This document shows, one piece after another, positions 8,467 through 15,923 of a stretch of DNA of 20,787 nt. The notes below the pieces were generated by a model, which had not been told where the DNA came from, did no database searches, and worked only from the letters and a program-made list of their open reading frames with translations. This DNA comes from Sporomusa sp. (GTDB taxonomy: Bacteria > Bacillota_C > Negativicutes > Sporomusales > Sporomusaceae): contig JAQSXM010000009.1 of NCBI GenBank assembly GCA_029256645.1, positions 1 to 20,787 on the forward strand, written 5' to 3'. Both the position numbers and the translations under genes were made by a program. Within the stretch, counting starts at the first letter, position 1; each line of letters starts with the position of its first letter.

Positions 8467-9228
8467 ATGAAGAAAAAAGTTGGTATTATTGGCTATGGTA
8501 CAATCGGAAAGTATATTTTTGAGAAATTATCCCGGGACGGGGTGGAATTCGCCTTTGTGTTTGACAGGACGGCAGTAGCGGATAAAAAAAAGGGCACCAT
8601 ATTTACGGACTCCACCGAAGAAATTGTACAAAAATGCGCTGCTGGAGTGGACCTTGTCATAGAAACCGCAACCTCGCAGGCAGTAGTAGAATTGGCTCCG
8701 GCAATTCTAAGGTTTGCCGACATGGTTGTCTTTTCGGCAACAGCCTTTGCTGACCAGGAATTTCTGAACCGGATACATCAAATTTGCCAAACATCCCAAC
8801 ACAAGCTTTATATTCCTCACGGGGCCATTTTGGGGCTTGATGGTATCATTGACGGAAAAGACGTTTTACAGGAGGTCTCAGTTACGACCACCAAGAGACC
8901 GGAGAATCTTGGCCGCACCGACAGCTGCAGAACAATTCTTTACGAGGGACCAACCCGTAATGTCTGCCGGCTGTATCCGCGCAATGTTAATGTTCATGCC
9001 GCAATAGCCTTAGCAGGACTCGGCTTTGATACAACCCGGTCCAGGATTATCTCCGACCCTGATGCCCCTGGCAATACCCATAGCATTGAGATCAAAGCCC
9101 AGGGCTGTACGTTTAAAATCGAAGTAGTAAGCGAACCGGTATCAGGGGTAACAGGGGCCTATACACCGGTTTCCGCCTATTCGTCAATACGGCGGATCTT
9201 ATTCAATCAGGGGCTGGTAATAATTTAA
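8467..9228 (+). CDS. nadX: L-aspartate dehydrogenase (NadX family)
   Basis: The family oxidises L-aspartate with NAD(P)+ to iminoaspartate, which hydrolyses to oxaloacetate and ammonia or feeds NAD synthesis. The 253-residue protein has an N-terminal Rossmann motif GYGTIG (9-14), the HGAILGLDGI segment (118-127), TTKRPENLGR (141-150), RNVNVHAAIALAG (172-184) and SDP...NTH with His205 at the conserved catalytic histidine position. ATG 8467 follows AAGGAGG by five bases; an ATG at 8446 in the same frame has no such site. No quinolinate synthase or nadC is nearby, so a catabolic deaminating role alongside the racemase and aminotransferase is more likely than NAD synthesis. Activity on D-aspartate or another amino acid cannot be excluded. 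Confidence 0.85.
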   Translation: MKKKVGIIGYGTIGKYIFEKLSRDGVEFAFVFDRTAVADKKKGTIFTDSTEEIVQKCAAGVDLVIETATSQAVVELAPAILRFADMVVFSATAFADQEFLNRIHQICQTSQHKLYIPHGAILGLDGIIDGKDVLQEVSVTTTKRPENLGRTDSCRTILYEGPTRNVCRLYPRNVNVHAAIALAGLGFDTTRSRIISDPDAPGNTHSIEIKAQGCTFKIEVVSEPVSGVTGAYTPVSAYSSIRRILFNQGLVII

Positions 9229-9291
9229 TTAAATATCTGTGTTTTGTTTATTATTAAGGATTTAACTTGAAGGGACGAAAGGAGAAGCACA

Positions 9292-10503
9292 ATGAGTCTG
9301 TTATGTGACAAATTTTCAAAGATCGGTGTTGACAATGCTCCTGGCCAGGAGGTACGCCAGCACATTGGGGAAATTCGGCTCCGGGGAAAAGAGATACCTG
9401 GTAAACCAGTTGATTTTTCTCATGGCGATGTAAATGCATTTGAGCCAATCCCCGGCTCGCTGGACGAATTTATTGCCGGTGTCCGGCGCGGCGGCGAACA
9501 GGCTTATACTGAGTATCGCGGCGGCAGCAGCATTCGCCTGGATTTGGCGGAGAAGCTTACCAGGTTCAGCGGCACGGCGGTTTCTGCTGATAAGGGCCTT
9601 ATTATTACTCCCGGAACGCAGGGAGCGCTGTTTTTGGCAATAGGCGCTACCGTTGCCAGGGGGGACAAGGTCGCAATCGTTGAGCCTGACTACTTTGCCA
9701 ACCGTAAACTCGTCCAGTTCTTTGAGGGCGAGGTGTTTCCCGTCCAAATCGATTATCTTGGAACCTCCGAGTATGCCGGGTTGGATCTAACCCAGCTGGA
9801 GGAGGCGTTTAAGGCCGGCGTCAGACTCTTTTTATTTTCCAACCCTAACAACCCCGCCGGGGTAATCTATTCACCGGCCGAGATTCGTGCCATTGCCGGT
9901 CTTGCCCAAAAATACGGCGCCACGGTTATTGTCGATCAACTATACTCCCGGCTGCTTTACGAAGGGAAAACCTACACCCATCTATGCACGATGGACATCG
10001 AGCCCGAGAATATAATTACCATTATCGGACCGTCAAAACTGGAATCCATTAGTGGTTACCGGCTGGGAGTGGCGTTTGGCTCGTCCAGAATCATTGACCG
10101 CATGGAGAAGTTGCAGGCAATTGTATCCTTGCGTGCTGCCGGCTATAGCCAGGCCGTATTGAAGACCTGGTTTGCCGAGCCAACCGGCTGGTTAGATACG
10201 CGTATCGCGCTGCATAAGGCAATACGGGATGACTTATTAAAAATTCTCCGGTCAGTTGCGGGACTTGAAGTAAGAATACCGGAGGCCGGCAGCTACCTCT
10301 TTCCCCGAATTCCGGCGCTGGCTGTTACTATACAGGAATTCGTCAAAATTCTTCGTCTGCAGGCTGGGGTAACAGTGACTCCCGGTACAGAATTCGGTTC
10401 ACATTTCACCGACAGTTTCCGCCTCAATCTTTCACAGGATCATGAAGCAGCTGTACATGCAATCGAACGCGCCGTTAAATTGATTGAAAGATATCGCAAA
10501 TAA
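9292..10503 (+). CDS. Class I/II pyridoxal-phosphate aminotransferase
   Basis: This is a fold-type I aminotransferase of 403 residues. Visible active-site elements are TPGTQGALF (106-114, cofactor phosphate loop), SNPNNPAG (183-190), Asp215 and Tyr218 in VDQLYSR, the Schiff-base lysine Lys249 in GPSKLES, GYRLG (Arg257) and the substrate-carboxylate arginine Arg377 in FRLNL. These resemble aspartate/aromatic aminotransferases, but the exact substrate pair is not readable. AAAGGAG lies seven bases before ATG. As the last gene of the train it could transfer the amino group of L-glutamate to oxaloacetate, giving aspartate for the preceding dehydrogenase. No clear terminator follows; the first REP-like hairpin at 10621-10655 may serve. 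Confidence 0.88.
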   Translation: MSLLCDKFSKIGVDNAPGQEVRQHIGEIRLRGKEIPGKPVDFSHGDVNAFEPIPGSLDEFIAGVRRGGEQAYTEYRGGSSIRLDLAEKLTRFSGTAVSADKGLIITPGTQGALFLAIGATVARGDKVAIVEPDYFANRKLVQFFEGEVFPVQIDYLGTSEYAGLDLTQLEEAFKAGVRLFLFSNPNNPAGVIYSPAEIRAIAGLAQKYGATVIVDQLYSRLLYEGKTYTHLCTMDIEPENIITIIGPSKLESISGYRLGVAFGSSRIIDRMEKLQAIVSLRAAGYSQAVLKTWFAEPTGWLDTRIALHKAIRDDLLKILRSVAGLEVRIPEAGSYLFPRIPALAVTIQEFVKILRLQAGVTVTPGTEFGSHFTDSFRLNLSQDHEAAVHAIERAVKLIERYRK

Positions 10504-10620
10504 GCGGTTTTATAAGCGCAGGGACCCGGGCTTTCTAAATACCTGGAATTAGTTGTGGTCATATTGATAAGAACGGAAATATCAAGGTGATTGACGTGGT
10601 ATGGGCGGTGGACGGTAAGC

Positions 10621-10655
10621 AAATGACTCAAGAGAACCGTCCCCCTGAGTCATTT
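10621..10655 (+). repeat. REP-like hairpin repeat, copy 1
   Basis: AAATGACTCA (10621-10630) and TGAGTCATTT (10646-10655) are perfect 10-base inverted arms around AGAGAACCGTCCCCC. The 29-base core (10624-10652) matches copy 2 (16796-16824) at 28 of 29 positions. On the minus strand it reads GGGGGACGGTTCTCT between TGACTCA and TGAGTCA. Such GGGGACGGTTCT elements are, to my knowledge, dispersed in many Bacillota and linked to REP-associated tyrosine transposases; no such transposase gene is in the window. The hairpin is followed by T residues and could terminate the upstream operon. Confidence 0.75.
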
Positions 10656-10696
10656 TCGAAACTGCTGAAAAAGTAGCACTCGTCCCCAAACCCATA

Positions 10697-10873
10697 CTAC
10701 ATATAGTTATCCAATATAATTTCGATCTCAATATATTGTAGGCGATCGGTTTTGACCTTGAGTTTTTCAGTGGTTTCTAACCGTCCCTGTGAGTCATAAA
10801 GAGTTACTGTTGTGACATATAGGCTGAGGCAATAGCCGCTTGTATCATTTTGGCGGTAACCCCTTCCGTCCAT
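10697..10873 (-). CDS. Possible 58-codon ORF overlapping the end of the small cysteine-motif gene
   Basis: In a different minus-strand frame from the gene at 11100-10804, an ATG at 10873 opens 58 codons ending in TAG at 10697, overlapping that gene's last 70 bases. Its second half is hydrophilic and protein-like (LETTEKLKVKTDRLQYIEIE). No Shine-Dalgarno sequence is visible. It may be an overlapping gene, or the original C-terminus of the upstream gene displaced by a frameshift, or chance. It reads through the partial repeat as YDSQGR. I do not recognise the family. Confidence 0.25.
   Translation of the reverse strand: MDGRGYRQNDTSGYCLSLYVTTVTLYDSQGRLETTEKLKVKTDRLQYIEIEIILDNYM
10779..10796 (+). 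repeat. REP-like repeat, partial copy 3
   Basis: AACCGTCCCTGTGAGTCA matches the right half of copy 1 at 16 of 18 positions and lies in the same orientation, about 125 bases further on. The left arm is missing. Confidence 0.5.
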
Positions 10874-11100
10874 TTATCAAAATAACATGGATAGTTGGTT
10901 CCGCAGGTCTTACATTCTATATATTGCTTAGCATCCTTTTGTTCCCGTGTATCGTACATATAAGGAAGAAGCTCGTTGGTGTTATTAACTCCAGGGGCAT
11001 TCCCATCTATGCTATAGGAATATTCATAAGTAGCTTGGTATTTTAGTGTAAAATGGTCAGCACTGCAAACGGGGCATACAACACGCGTGTTATGCTGCAT
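10804..11100 (-). CDS. Small hypothetical protein with CPVC/CKTC cysteine motifs
   Basis: The 98-residue product has Cys9-Pro-Val-Cys12 near the N-terminus and Cys63-Lys-Thr-Cys66, then Cys72, which looks like a zinc-ribbon with paired CxxC knuckles. The middle (about 22-60) is polar and tyrosine-rich, and no membrane segment is present. ATG 11100 is preceded by GAGGTG six bases upstream; the GTG at 11109 overlaps that site and is unlikely. It is divergent from marR across about 230 bases. I do not recognise the family; a metal-binding or nucleic-acid-binding role is only a guess. Its stop codon lies inside the overlapping frame at 10873-10697, so a frameshifted C-terminus is possible. Confidence 0.6.
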   Translation of the reverse strand: MQHNTRVVCPVCSADHFTLKYQATYEYSYSIDGNAPGVNNTNELLPYMYDTREQKDAKQYIECKTCGTNYPCYFDKWTEGVTAKMIQAAIASAYMSQQ

Positions 11101-11267
11101 ATTTGTCACCTCTATTTTAATATATGGATATAGTTTTGTTTTCTTAAGGACTAACTACATAAGACCAGTGGCTGCTCATTGCTATTATGTCCATAAATAG
11201 CAGGCTAATGCTGACAGCTTAAATGATAGCGGTTTAAGTGATGTATGATATTTAATTGAAAATTATA

Positions 11268-11296
11268 TTGACTGATTATTGCAATAAGATTATAAT
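11268..11296 (+). promoter_or_regulatory. Promoter of the marR gene
   Basis: TTGACT (11268-11273) and TATAAT (11291-11296) are 17 bases apart, close to the sigma-A consensus. The operator palindrome begins at the end of the -10 element, so repressor and polymerase would compete. Confidence 0.8.
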
Positions 11297-11319
11297 GTAG
11301 TTGTTGGGACAACTACATT
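11294..11319. promoter_or_regulatory. MarR operator 1 (autoregulatory)
   Basis: Eleven-base inverted arms flank TGGG; the core is TAGTTGT-TGGG-ACAACTA (11298-11315). It overlaps the -10 element and start site and ends eleven bases before the marR ATG. The same core occurs again at 11775-11792, ahead of the next gene. This shared core identifies it as the probable binding site of the encoded MarR protein. Confidence 0.75.
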
Positions 11320-11329
11320 GGAGGCTTAA

Positions 11330-11755
11330 ATGAATTTTAAATTAGAGGATTCATTAGGGTTTATTCTAAATAAGGTAAATACAAAACTAAAAAATGAATT
11401 ATTTCAACAATTAAAAGAAAATGATGTAACTCCAGAGCAATGGGCTATTTTAAACTGTTTATGGGAAAAAGAAGGTATTACCCCCAAAGAGTTGTCAGAT
11501 ATGACCTTTAAAGATAAACCGAACACGAATCGGATTTTGGAAAAGTTAATAATAAAGGGGTTAGTTGTTCGAAAATCTCATCCCGTGGATAAGCGAGCTT
11601 TTCAAATATTTTTGACTGATGACGGGTGGGCATTGCGTGAACAACTAATTCCCAAGGTTAAGCAACTATTAGATAAAGCAACATCAGGTATAGAACAACA
11701 TAAAGTGGCAGAAATGAAGAGAATGCTAAATCGAATTTACGAGAACATCAAGTAG
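11330..11755 (+). CDS. MarR family transcriptional regulator
   Basis: A 141-residue winged-helix DNA-binding protein of typical MarR length. The dimerisation helices are at the ends, and the winged helix spans about 30-105: TPEQWAILNCLWEKEGITPKE, then the recognition helix region KPNTNRILEKLIIKGLV and the wing RKSHPVDKRAFQIFLT. MarR proteins are usually repressors released by small aromatic ligands or oxidation; only one kind of ligand class cannot be chosen here. GGAGG lies eight bases before ATG. Operators of identical core flank the gene on both sides, predicting autorepression and control of the DUF169 gene. Codon use is more AT-rich than in the catabolic operon, which may mean separate acquisition. 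Confidence 0.9.
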   Translation: MNFKLEDSLGFILNKVNTKLKNELFQQLKENDVTPEQWAILNCLWEKEGITPKELSDMTFKDKPNTNRILEKLIIKGLVVRKSHPVDKRAFQIFLTDDGWALREQLIPKVKQLLDKATSGIEQHKVAEMKRMLNRIYENIK

Positions 11756-11765
11756 TGGATTTTTT

Positions 11766-11796
11766 TTGAAGTTATAGTTGTCATGACAACTATAAT
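11766..11796 (+). promoter_or_regulatory. MarR operator 2 with promoter of the DUF169 gene
   Basis: A perfect 24-base palindrome (11772-11795) has the core TAGTTGT-CATG-ACAACTA (11775-11792), the same half-sites and spacing as operator 1. Its right end overlaps a TATAAT (11791-11796); a weak -35 TTGAAG is at 11766-11771 with 19-base spacing. A repressor here would cover the spacer and the -10 element. The DUF169 gene starts 60 bases downstream. Confidence 0.7.
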
Positions 11797-11855
11797 GATG
11801 GATTGATATGATTATGTCAGTGTAACTCAATATAAAATAAAGTGAGGTAGAGAAT

Positions 11856-12605
11856 ATGGAAAGCCGTTTAGTTAAAGAATTGAGCTTGCGTTATGAACCG
11901 GTAGCTGTTTTGCTTAGCAATGAAAAACCGGAAGGGGCACTTCAGGGGAAAGAAGGGCAGTGGAGCTGTGCAATTCCGTTATTTATTGCGGCCGCAAAAG
12001 GGAAAACAGCAGTTTTTGAACGTAAAACCACAGGCTGTCTTGGTGGTAAAAAAGGATTGGGGTTTGGTCAATTTCCGAATTATCCCGGTGGGATTGAGTA
12101 TTTTTTGTCAGTTGGCAAAAGCGGCCAATTTGAAGGTGAAGGATATAAAAAAGATCCTGAGCTGGGAGCAGAGTTTGTTGAATGCCTGCCAATAACTGAT
12201 ATTCCCTATCAGTACGTCATTTTCAAACCGTTGTCACAGCTTGACACTACTAAGGAAGTACCTGAGTTAATAGTGTTTTACGTTAATAATGATCAGTTAT
12301 CGGCCCTTACCGTCCTTGCAAACTATTATAGACCGGGAAATGAAAATGTTACGATACCTTTTAGCTCAGGGTGTCAGTCTGTTTTTCTTATTCCCTATGC
12401 CGAAGCCCAGAAGGAAAATCCAAGAGCGGTCGTGGGTTTGACTGATATTACCGTGCGCCCCATGGTCGAGGCTGACATGCTGTCATTTTCTGTTCCCTAC
12501 AAAATGTTTCTGGACCTGGAAGAAAGTGTAGAGGGAAGTTTCTTAAAGAAACACTTATGGCACAGAGTAGTGGCGAGAATGGAAAAAGCCACTAAAGTAC
12601 AGTAG
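11856..12605 (+). CDS. DUF169 family protein
   Basis: A 249-residue cytoplasmic protein matching the uncharacterised DUF169 (COG2043) family by its pattern: RYEPVAVLL near the N-terminus, WSCAI (Cys38), the KTTGCLGGKKGLGFG block (Cys61), FVECLP (Cys110), and SSGCQSVFLIPYAEA (Cys173). The conserved cysteines suggest redox or metal chemistry, but the function of the family is not established. There is no signal peptide or membrane segment. GAGGTAG lies upstream of ATG. It is preceded by its own promoter bearing the MarR operator, so it is probably the regulator's main target, with expression induced by an unknown compound. Confidence 0.8.
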   Translation: MESRLVKELSLRYEPVAVLLSNEKPEGALQGKEGQWSCAIPLFIAAAKGKTAVFERKTTGCLGGKKGLGFGQFPNYPGGIEYFLSVGKSGQFEGEGYKKDPELGAEFVECLPITDIPYQYVIFKPLSQLDTTKEVPELIVFYVNNDQLSALTVLANYYRPGNENVTIPFSSGCQSVFLIPYAEAQKENPRAVVGLTDITVRPMVEADMLSFSVPYKMFLDLEESVEGSFLKKHLWHRVVARMEKATKVQ

Positions 12606-12631
12606 TTTAATTTTTACTGACAGGGGTGCCA

Positions 12632-13816
12632 TTATTCACGCAAAGAAGCGAGTGCTGCATTGGCTAGTACAGCTGCTCCAACCACCAGCGCCGACTCATT
12701 CAGGTTAAATTTCGAATGATGCAGCTGGTAGTTTTTTTGCCCCGCGAAGCCTGTCCCCAAAGCAAAAAATGCGGCCGGAACTTGTTGACAATACAAAGAA
12801 AAATCTTCACCCAGCAGCACTTGCGGCACAGGCACAACGCTTTGCTTGCCGGCAATTTCCCTGGCAGCGCTTGTCAGGATATCAACCGCTGTATCGTCAT
12901 TGATCAACGGAACCAGGCCTCTGGAAAAGGAAAACTGATACTGCGCCCCATGCAGTGAGGCAATGGATTTTACAGTCTGTTCAATCAGTTCTCCGGCCTG
13001 TTCGGCGATCTCTGTTTTAAAACAACGGAGTGTACCGCCCAACACTGCTTTTTCCGCTATGACATTACTCTGCGTGCCGGCGGTGATTGTACCAACCGTC
13101 AGGACAAACGGTTCGACCGGGTCGATTTTGGCAGCGGCAATTCCTTGTAAAGCCAGGATAATTTCGGCGGCAATAACAATCGGGTTGACTGCCTGATGCG
13201 GAAGCGCGGCATGACCACCTTGTCCGGATATTTCGATTTCAAACCTGGAGCCGCAAGCGAAAAACGCTCCTTTACGGTAGCCAACTGTACCTGCCGGCAA
13301 ATGGGGATCAACATGCAGACCGAACAGCATGTTCACATCAGGATTTTTTAGTACGCCTTCAGCAATCATGTCTTTAGCGCCCCCCAAAGGGCTTTCTTCG
13401 CTGGGCTGAAAGATCAGTTTAACCGAACCGGGGATATATTCCCGCAGATTTGCCAGTATTTCCGCCGCTCCAAGCAACATGGCAGTATGGGCATCATGTC
13501 CGCAGGCGTGCATAATATTGTCCTGTTTGGACTGGAAAGGCAGGCCGGTTTCTTCTTTAATGGGCAATGCATCCATATCGGCCCGCAGCCCTACGGTCTT
13601 AGTACCGCCTGTACCCCGTAGAATTCCGACTACGCCCGTCTTACCGATTTTTTCCTGTGTTTCGAACCCCAATTCACGCAGTCGGGCAGCGACAAGTTCG
13701 GCTGTTTTCCATTCTTCGGTTGCCAGTTCCGGGTAGCTGTGAATTGTCCGTCTAAAGTCAATGATCTGCTCTTCTGCCTGGGCAGCGTATTGTTTTAGTA
13801 ACGATAAATATTCCAT
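12632..13816 (-). CDS. M20D amidohydrolase (N-acyl-L-amino-acid/hippurate hydrolase type)
   Basis: A two-metal zinc peptidase-fold enzyme that cleaves N-acyl groups from amino acids or related amides. The 394-residue protein shows RADMDALP (Asp80 region), HACGHDAHTAM (Cys105, His107), FQPSEE (Glu140-Glu141), GLHVDP (His168), the dimerisation lid start GQGGHAALPH (His202) and the C-terminal LHHSKFNLNE. These are the M20D catalytic and metal ligands. It is last in the minus-strand unit, a few bases after the binding-protein gene, so the transporter may bring in its substrate. ATG 13816 is preferred; a TTG at 13828 lies directly against AGGCGG with no spacing. The substrate is unknown: N-acetyl-amino acids, hippurate-like amides or IAA conjugates all fit the family. 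Confidence 0.88.
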   Translation of the reverse strand: MEYLSLLKQYAAQAEEQIIDFRRTIHSYPELATEEWKTAELVAARLRELGFETQEKIGKTGVVGILRGTGGTKTVGLRADMDALPIKEETGLPFQSKQDNIMHACGHDAHTAMLLGAAEILANLREYIPGSVKLIFQPSEESPLGGAKDMIAEGVLKNPDVNMLFGLHVDPHLPAGTVGYRKGAFFACGSRFEIEISGQGGHAALPHQAVNPIVIAAEIILALQGIAAAKIDPVEPFVLTVGTITAGTQSNVIAEKAVLGGTLRCFKTEIAEQAGELIEQTVKSIASLHGAQYQFSFSRGLVPLINDDTAVDILTSAAREIAGKQSVVPVPQVLLGEDFSLYCQQVPAAFFALGTGFAGQKNYQLHHSKFNLNESALVVGAAVLANAALASLRE

Positions 13817-13837
13817 ATTTGCGCTCAACCGCCTATG

Positions 13838-14905
13838 TTATTTTAATTCACCGGTGTAATACGGATTATATTCGTTGGTATAAAGATCTTCCGCAATGAC
13901 CTTGCCTGGCGTTTCAAAGCCGGAAAGTTTGTTTTTCTCGGCCAGATCTACCCAAAATTTAATTTGCTCAGGCTGCACCCATTTATAGGTGCCATAGGTT
14001 GTACCCGCCATATCCTGTACATCCACTTTGAGAAATTCGGCAGCAATTTTCATCGCATCCTCGTAGTGATCATTAATATAATGCTGCGTTTTTACCGTGG
14101 CAACGATGTAAGCTTTAACGACATCCGGATATTTTTTGATAAAATCCTCACTGAATGCCCGCACACCAACAGCACTGAAGCGTCCGTCGCCGGCCCCTGC
14201 CGCGATCTTGTAGCTTGTGGCCAGGATATCCAAACCGCCGTTATTTTTTGCTTTCATATTGTGCGGTGCATGCAAAATGGCAACATCAATGTCACTGCGC
14301 CGAAGTGCCTGTTCCTGCTGCAAATCATTCATGACGATAATTTTAGTTTCATTGGGATTGATTCCGTTTTGCCGTAAGAATTCCGAATTAAACAGTTCGG
14401 CGCAGCTTCCTTTACCGCTCATTGCTATAGTTTTGCCTCTCAAATCTTCCGCTTTGGTTATCCCGCTGCCTGATTTTACAAACCAGGTCATATGGGTTTT
14501 GTCGAATTCAGGAGAATCCAGCGTTCCGGCCTGAACAATTTTCAGATTAGCACCTGCCTGACGCGCAGAGGCAATGGTTGTTGCATGGCCGGAACCGAAC
14601 ACATGATTATAACCTTGTATCACCGATTGGGCCAGCGTTGCATTTTGCGGCAGCGTCCCGGTATATTCGACCTCAAGGCCAACTTCCTTTAAAAATCCCT
14701 TTTTATCGGCGACAATGATTTCGTTAAATCCGGTAGGGGTAGGAAGCTTCAATTTGAATGTTTGGGTAAGCTTTCCATTTACAAATTTAGGGGAACCTTC
14801 ATCTGCCGCTGCCGTTTGTTTTGAATCAACGGCAGAATTTCCGCAGCCTGACAACAATAAGGCAAATAAAATAAGCAGTATTGATGTGATTTGGATTTTT
14901 TTCAT
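13838..14905 (-). CDS. ABC transporter substrate-binding lipoprotein, NMT1/SsuA/TauA type
   Basis: This binding protein captures small organic anions (sulfonates, nitrate, taurine, pyrimidine-like compounds in relatives). The 355-residue protein begins MKKIQITS with a hydrophobic signal and lipobox LLSGC (Cys21), so it should be membrane-anchored outside. Family features include GFNEIIVADKKGFLKEVGLEVEY and the GKTIAMSGKGS ... LRQNGINP block of the type II binding fold. ATG 14905 has AAGGAG nine bases upstream; the open frame extends 35 codons further but without such a site and would bury the signal peptide. It lies between the permease and amidohydrolase genes. The ligand is not readable; the neighbouring amidohydrolase suggests an acylated amino acid or amide. 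Confidence 0.88.
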   Translation of the reverse strand: MKKIQITSILLILFALLLSGCGNSAVDSKQTAAADEGSPKFVNGKLTQTFKLKLPTPTGFNEIIVADKKGFLKEVGLEVEYTGTLPQNATLAQSVIQGYNHVFGSGHATTIASARQAGANLKIVQAGTLDSPEFDKTHMTWFVKSGSGITKAEDLRGKTIAMSGKGSCAELFNSEFLRQNGINPNETKIIVMNDLQQEQALRRSDIDVAILHAPHNMKAKNNGGLDILATSYKIAAGAGDGRFSAVGVRAFSEDFIKKYPDVVKAYIVATVKTQHYINDHYEDAMKIAAEFLKVDVQDMAGTTYGTYKWVQPEQIKFWVDLAEKNKLSGFETPGKVIAEDLYTNEYNPYYTGELK

Positions 14906-14960
14906 CTGAAGACACTCCTTAAAACTGAATTTTAATTTAAACATGTGCCGGGCAATTGGG

Positions 14961-15731
14961 TTATATTTCCTGTCGTCGCCAACGTGATACTTTTTTTTCA
15001 AAGAAAACAATCACATAATTGACAATGATTCCGATGAGCGACATAGTCATAATCGCTGCATACATTTTTGGTATGAGATACTTAAGCTGGGTATCCATTA
15101 GCAGATAACCTAACCCTGAACTGGCTCCCATCATTTCTGCCGCAATCAGGACTAAAATGGAAGAGGTGGCACTAAGGCGGATCCCGGTAATAATTGAGGG
15201 CAGCGCCGCCGGAAAAACCACTTTGTAAAATATGGTGAGCTGAGAGGAACCCATGGATTTTGCCGCCTTGATCAGCAAAGGGTCAACTCCTTTTACCCCG
15301 TTTATGGTATTTAATAGAATTGCCGACCATACGCCCCAAAAAACAATGGCCACTTTTGACAATTCACCGATCCCAAACACCAGCATAAACACCGGTAAAA
15401 GTGCCAGGGTAGATGTTTGCCGGCACAACTGGATGATCGGGTCAATATAAAATTCGGCCTGTTTAAACCAGCCGACAACAAAGCCGAGTGGTACTGACAG
15501 GCCAATTCCCAGAAAAAAACCGGCCACTGACCGTTTTAAACTGACAAAAATGTGCTCGACTAATTCGCCGGACAACAGGATTTTCCAAAAAGTTGCTATA
15601 ACTACTGAAAAAGGAGGCAGAAAATTTTTATCCACAATATTCATGCGTGGTAAAAATTCCCATAACATAAGCAGGACAACTATCCCCAATAAGCGCCTTA
15701 AACTGTAAATATAATGTTTTATTGATTTCAA
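14961..15731 (-). CDS. ABC transporter permease, TauC/SsuC type
   Basis: An integral membrane subunit of 256 residues with about six hydrophobic segments and the coupling loop IKAAKSMGSSQLTIFYKVVFPAALP, preceded by GVDPLL, typical of the sulfonate/nitrate/taurine permease family. It is first in the minus-strand operon, upstream of the binding protein. The only in-frame start is TTG at 15731; GGGAGTGG sits about eleven bases upstream, which is longer than usual. An ATG just before it opens only two codons (M-N-stop) and overlaps the TTG, possibly affecting initiation. The matching ATPase is absent from the operon, so the pump must borrow an ATPase encoded elsewhere or be incomplete. Confidence 0.88.
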   Translation of the reverse strand: MKSIKHYIYSLRRLLGIVVLLMLWEFLPRMNIVDKNFLPPFSVVIATFWKILLSGELVEHIFVSLKRSVAGFFLGIGLSVPLGFVVGWFKQAEFYIDPIIQLCRQTSTLALLPVFMLVFGIGELSKVAIVFWGVWSAILLNTINGVKGVDPLLIKAAKSMGSSQLTIFYKVVFPAALPSIITGIRLSATSSILVLIAAEMMGASSGLGYLLMDTQLKYLIPKMYAAIMTMSLIGIIVNYVIVFFEKKVSRWRRQEI

Positions 15732-15814
15732 TTCATTATCACCACTCCCGATTCTTTCTTATACAGTATTTTGCCTATTGAGGAAGGTAGTTCGTGTTAT
15801 AATTTCTGTTTAAG

Positions 15815-15865
15815 AATAAAAGAGGACGAGAAAATTCGCTAAGAATTTTCTCGTCCTCTTTTATT
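15815..15865 (-). terminator. Perfect 23-bp hairpin, probable terminator/attenuator in the permease leader
   Basis: Arms 15815-15837 and 15843-15865 are perfectly complementary around a five-base loop. The GC-rich centre (GAGGACGAG) is bordered by A/T tracts, so read on the minus strand the stem runs into CTTTTATTCTT, a good intrinsic terminator; read on the plus strand it also ends in TTTTATTAT. No convergent gene is present on either side. It lies between the minus-strand promoter 15951-15924 and the permease start 15731, which favours attenuation or the end of a roughly 100-base RNA. Confidence 0.6.
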
Positions 15866-15923
15866 ATCAAAGTCAGACGAATCTCTGGCCTATTTTTATT
15901 ATAACTCATAGAATCATTACTAA

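Larger units (their letters stand above)
10504..10803. other. Degenerate junction with REP-like repeats and open-frame remnants
   Basis: No complete plus-strand gene is seen. A plus-strand open frame of 45 codons (10539-10676) reads coding-like (HIDKNGNIKVIDVVWAVDGK) and runs through the repeat at 10621-10655 as MTQENRPPES, ending in TAG; it lacks a convincing start. A minus-strand frame (10873-10697) crosses the partial repeat at 10779-10796. The stretch looks like decayed or inserted accessory DNA between the catabolic operon and the MarR locus. Confidence 0.4.

Noticed and set aside
13838..15010. Longer version of the binding protein starting at 15010
   Set aside because: It would add 35 residues before the signal peptide; the ATG at 14905 has the ribosome binding site and begins the signal sequence.
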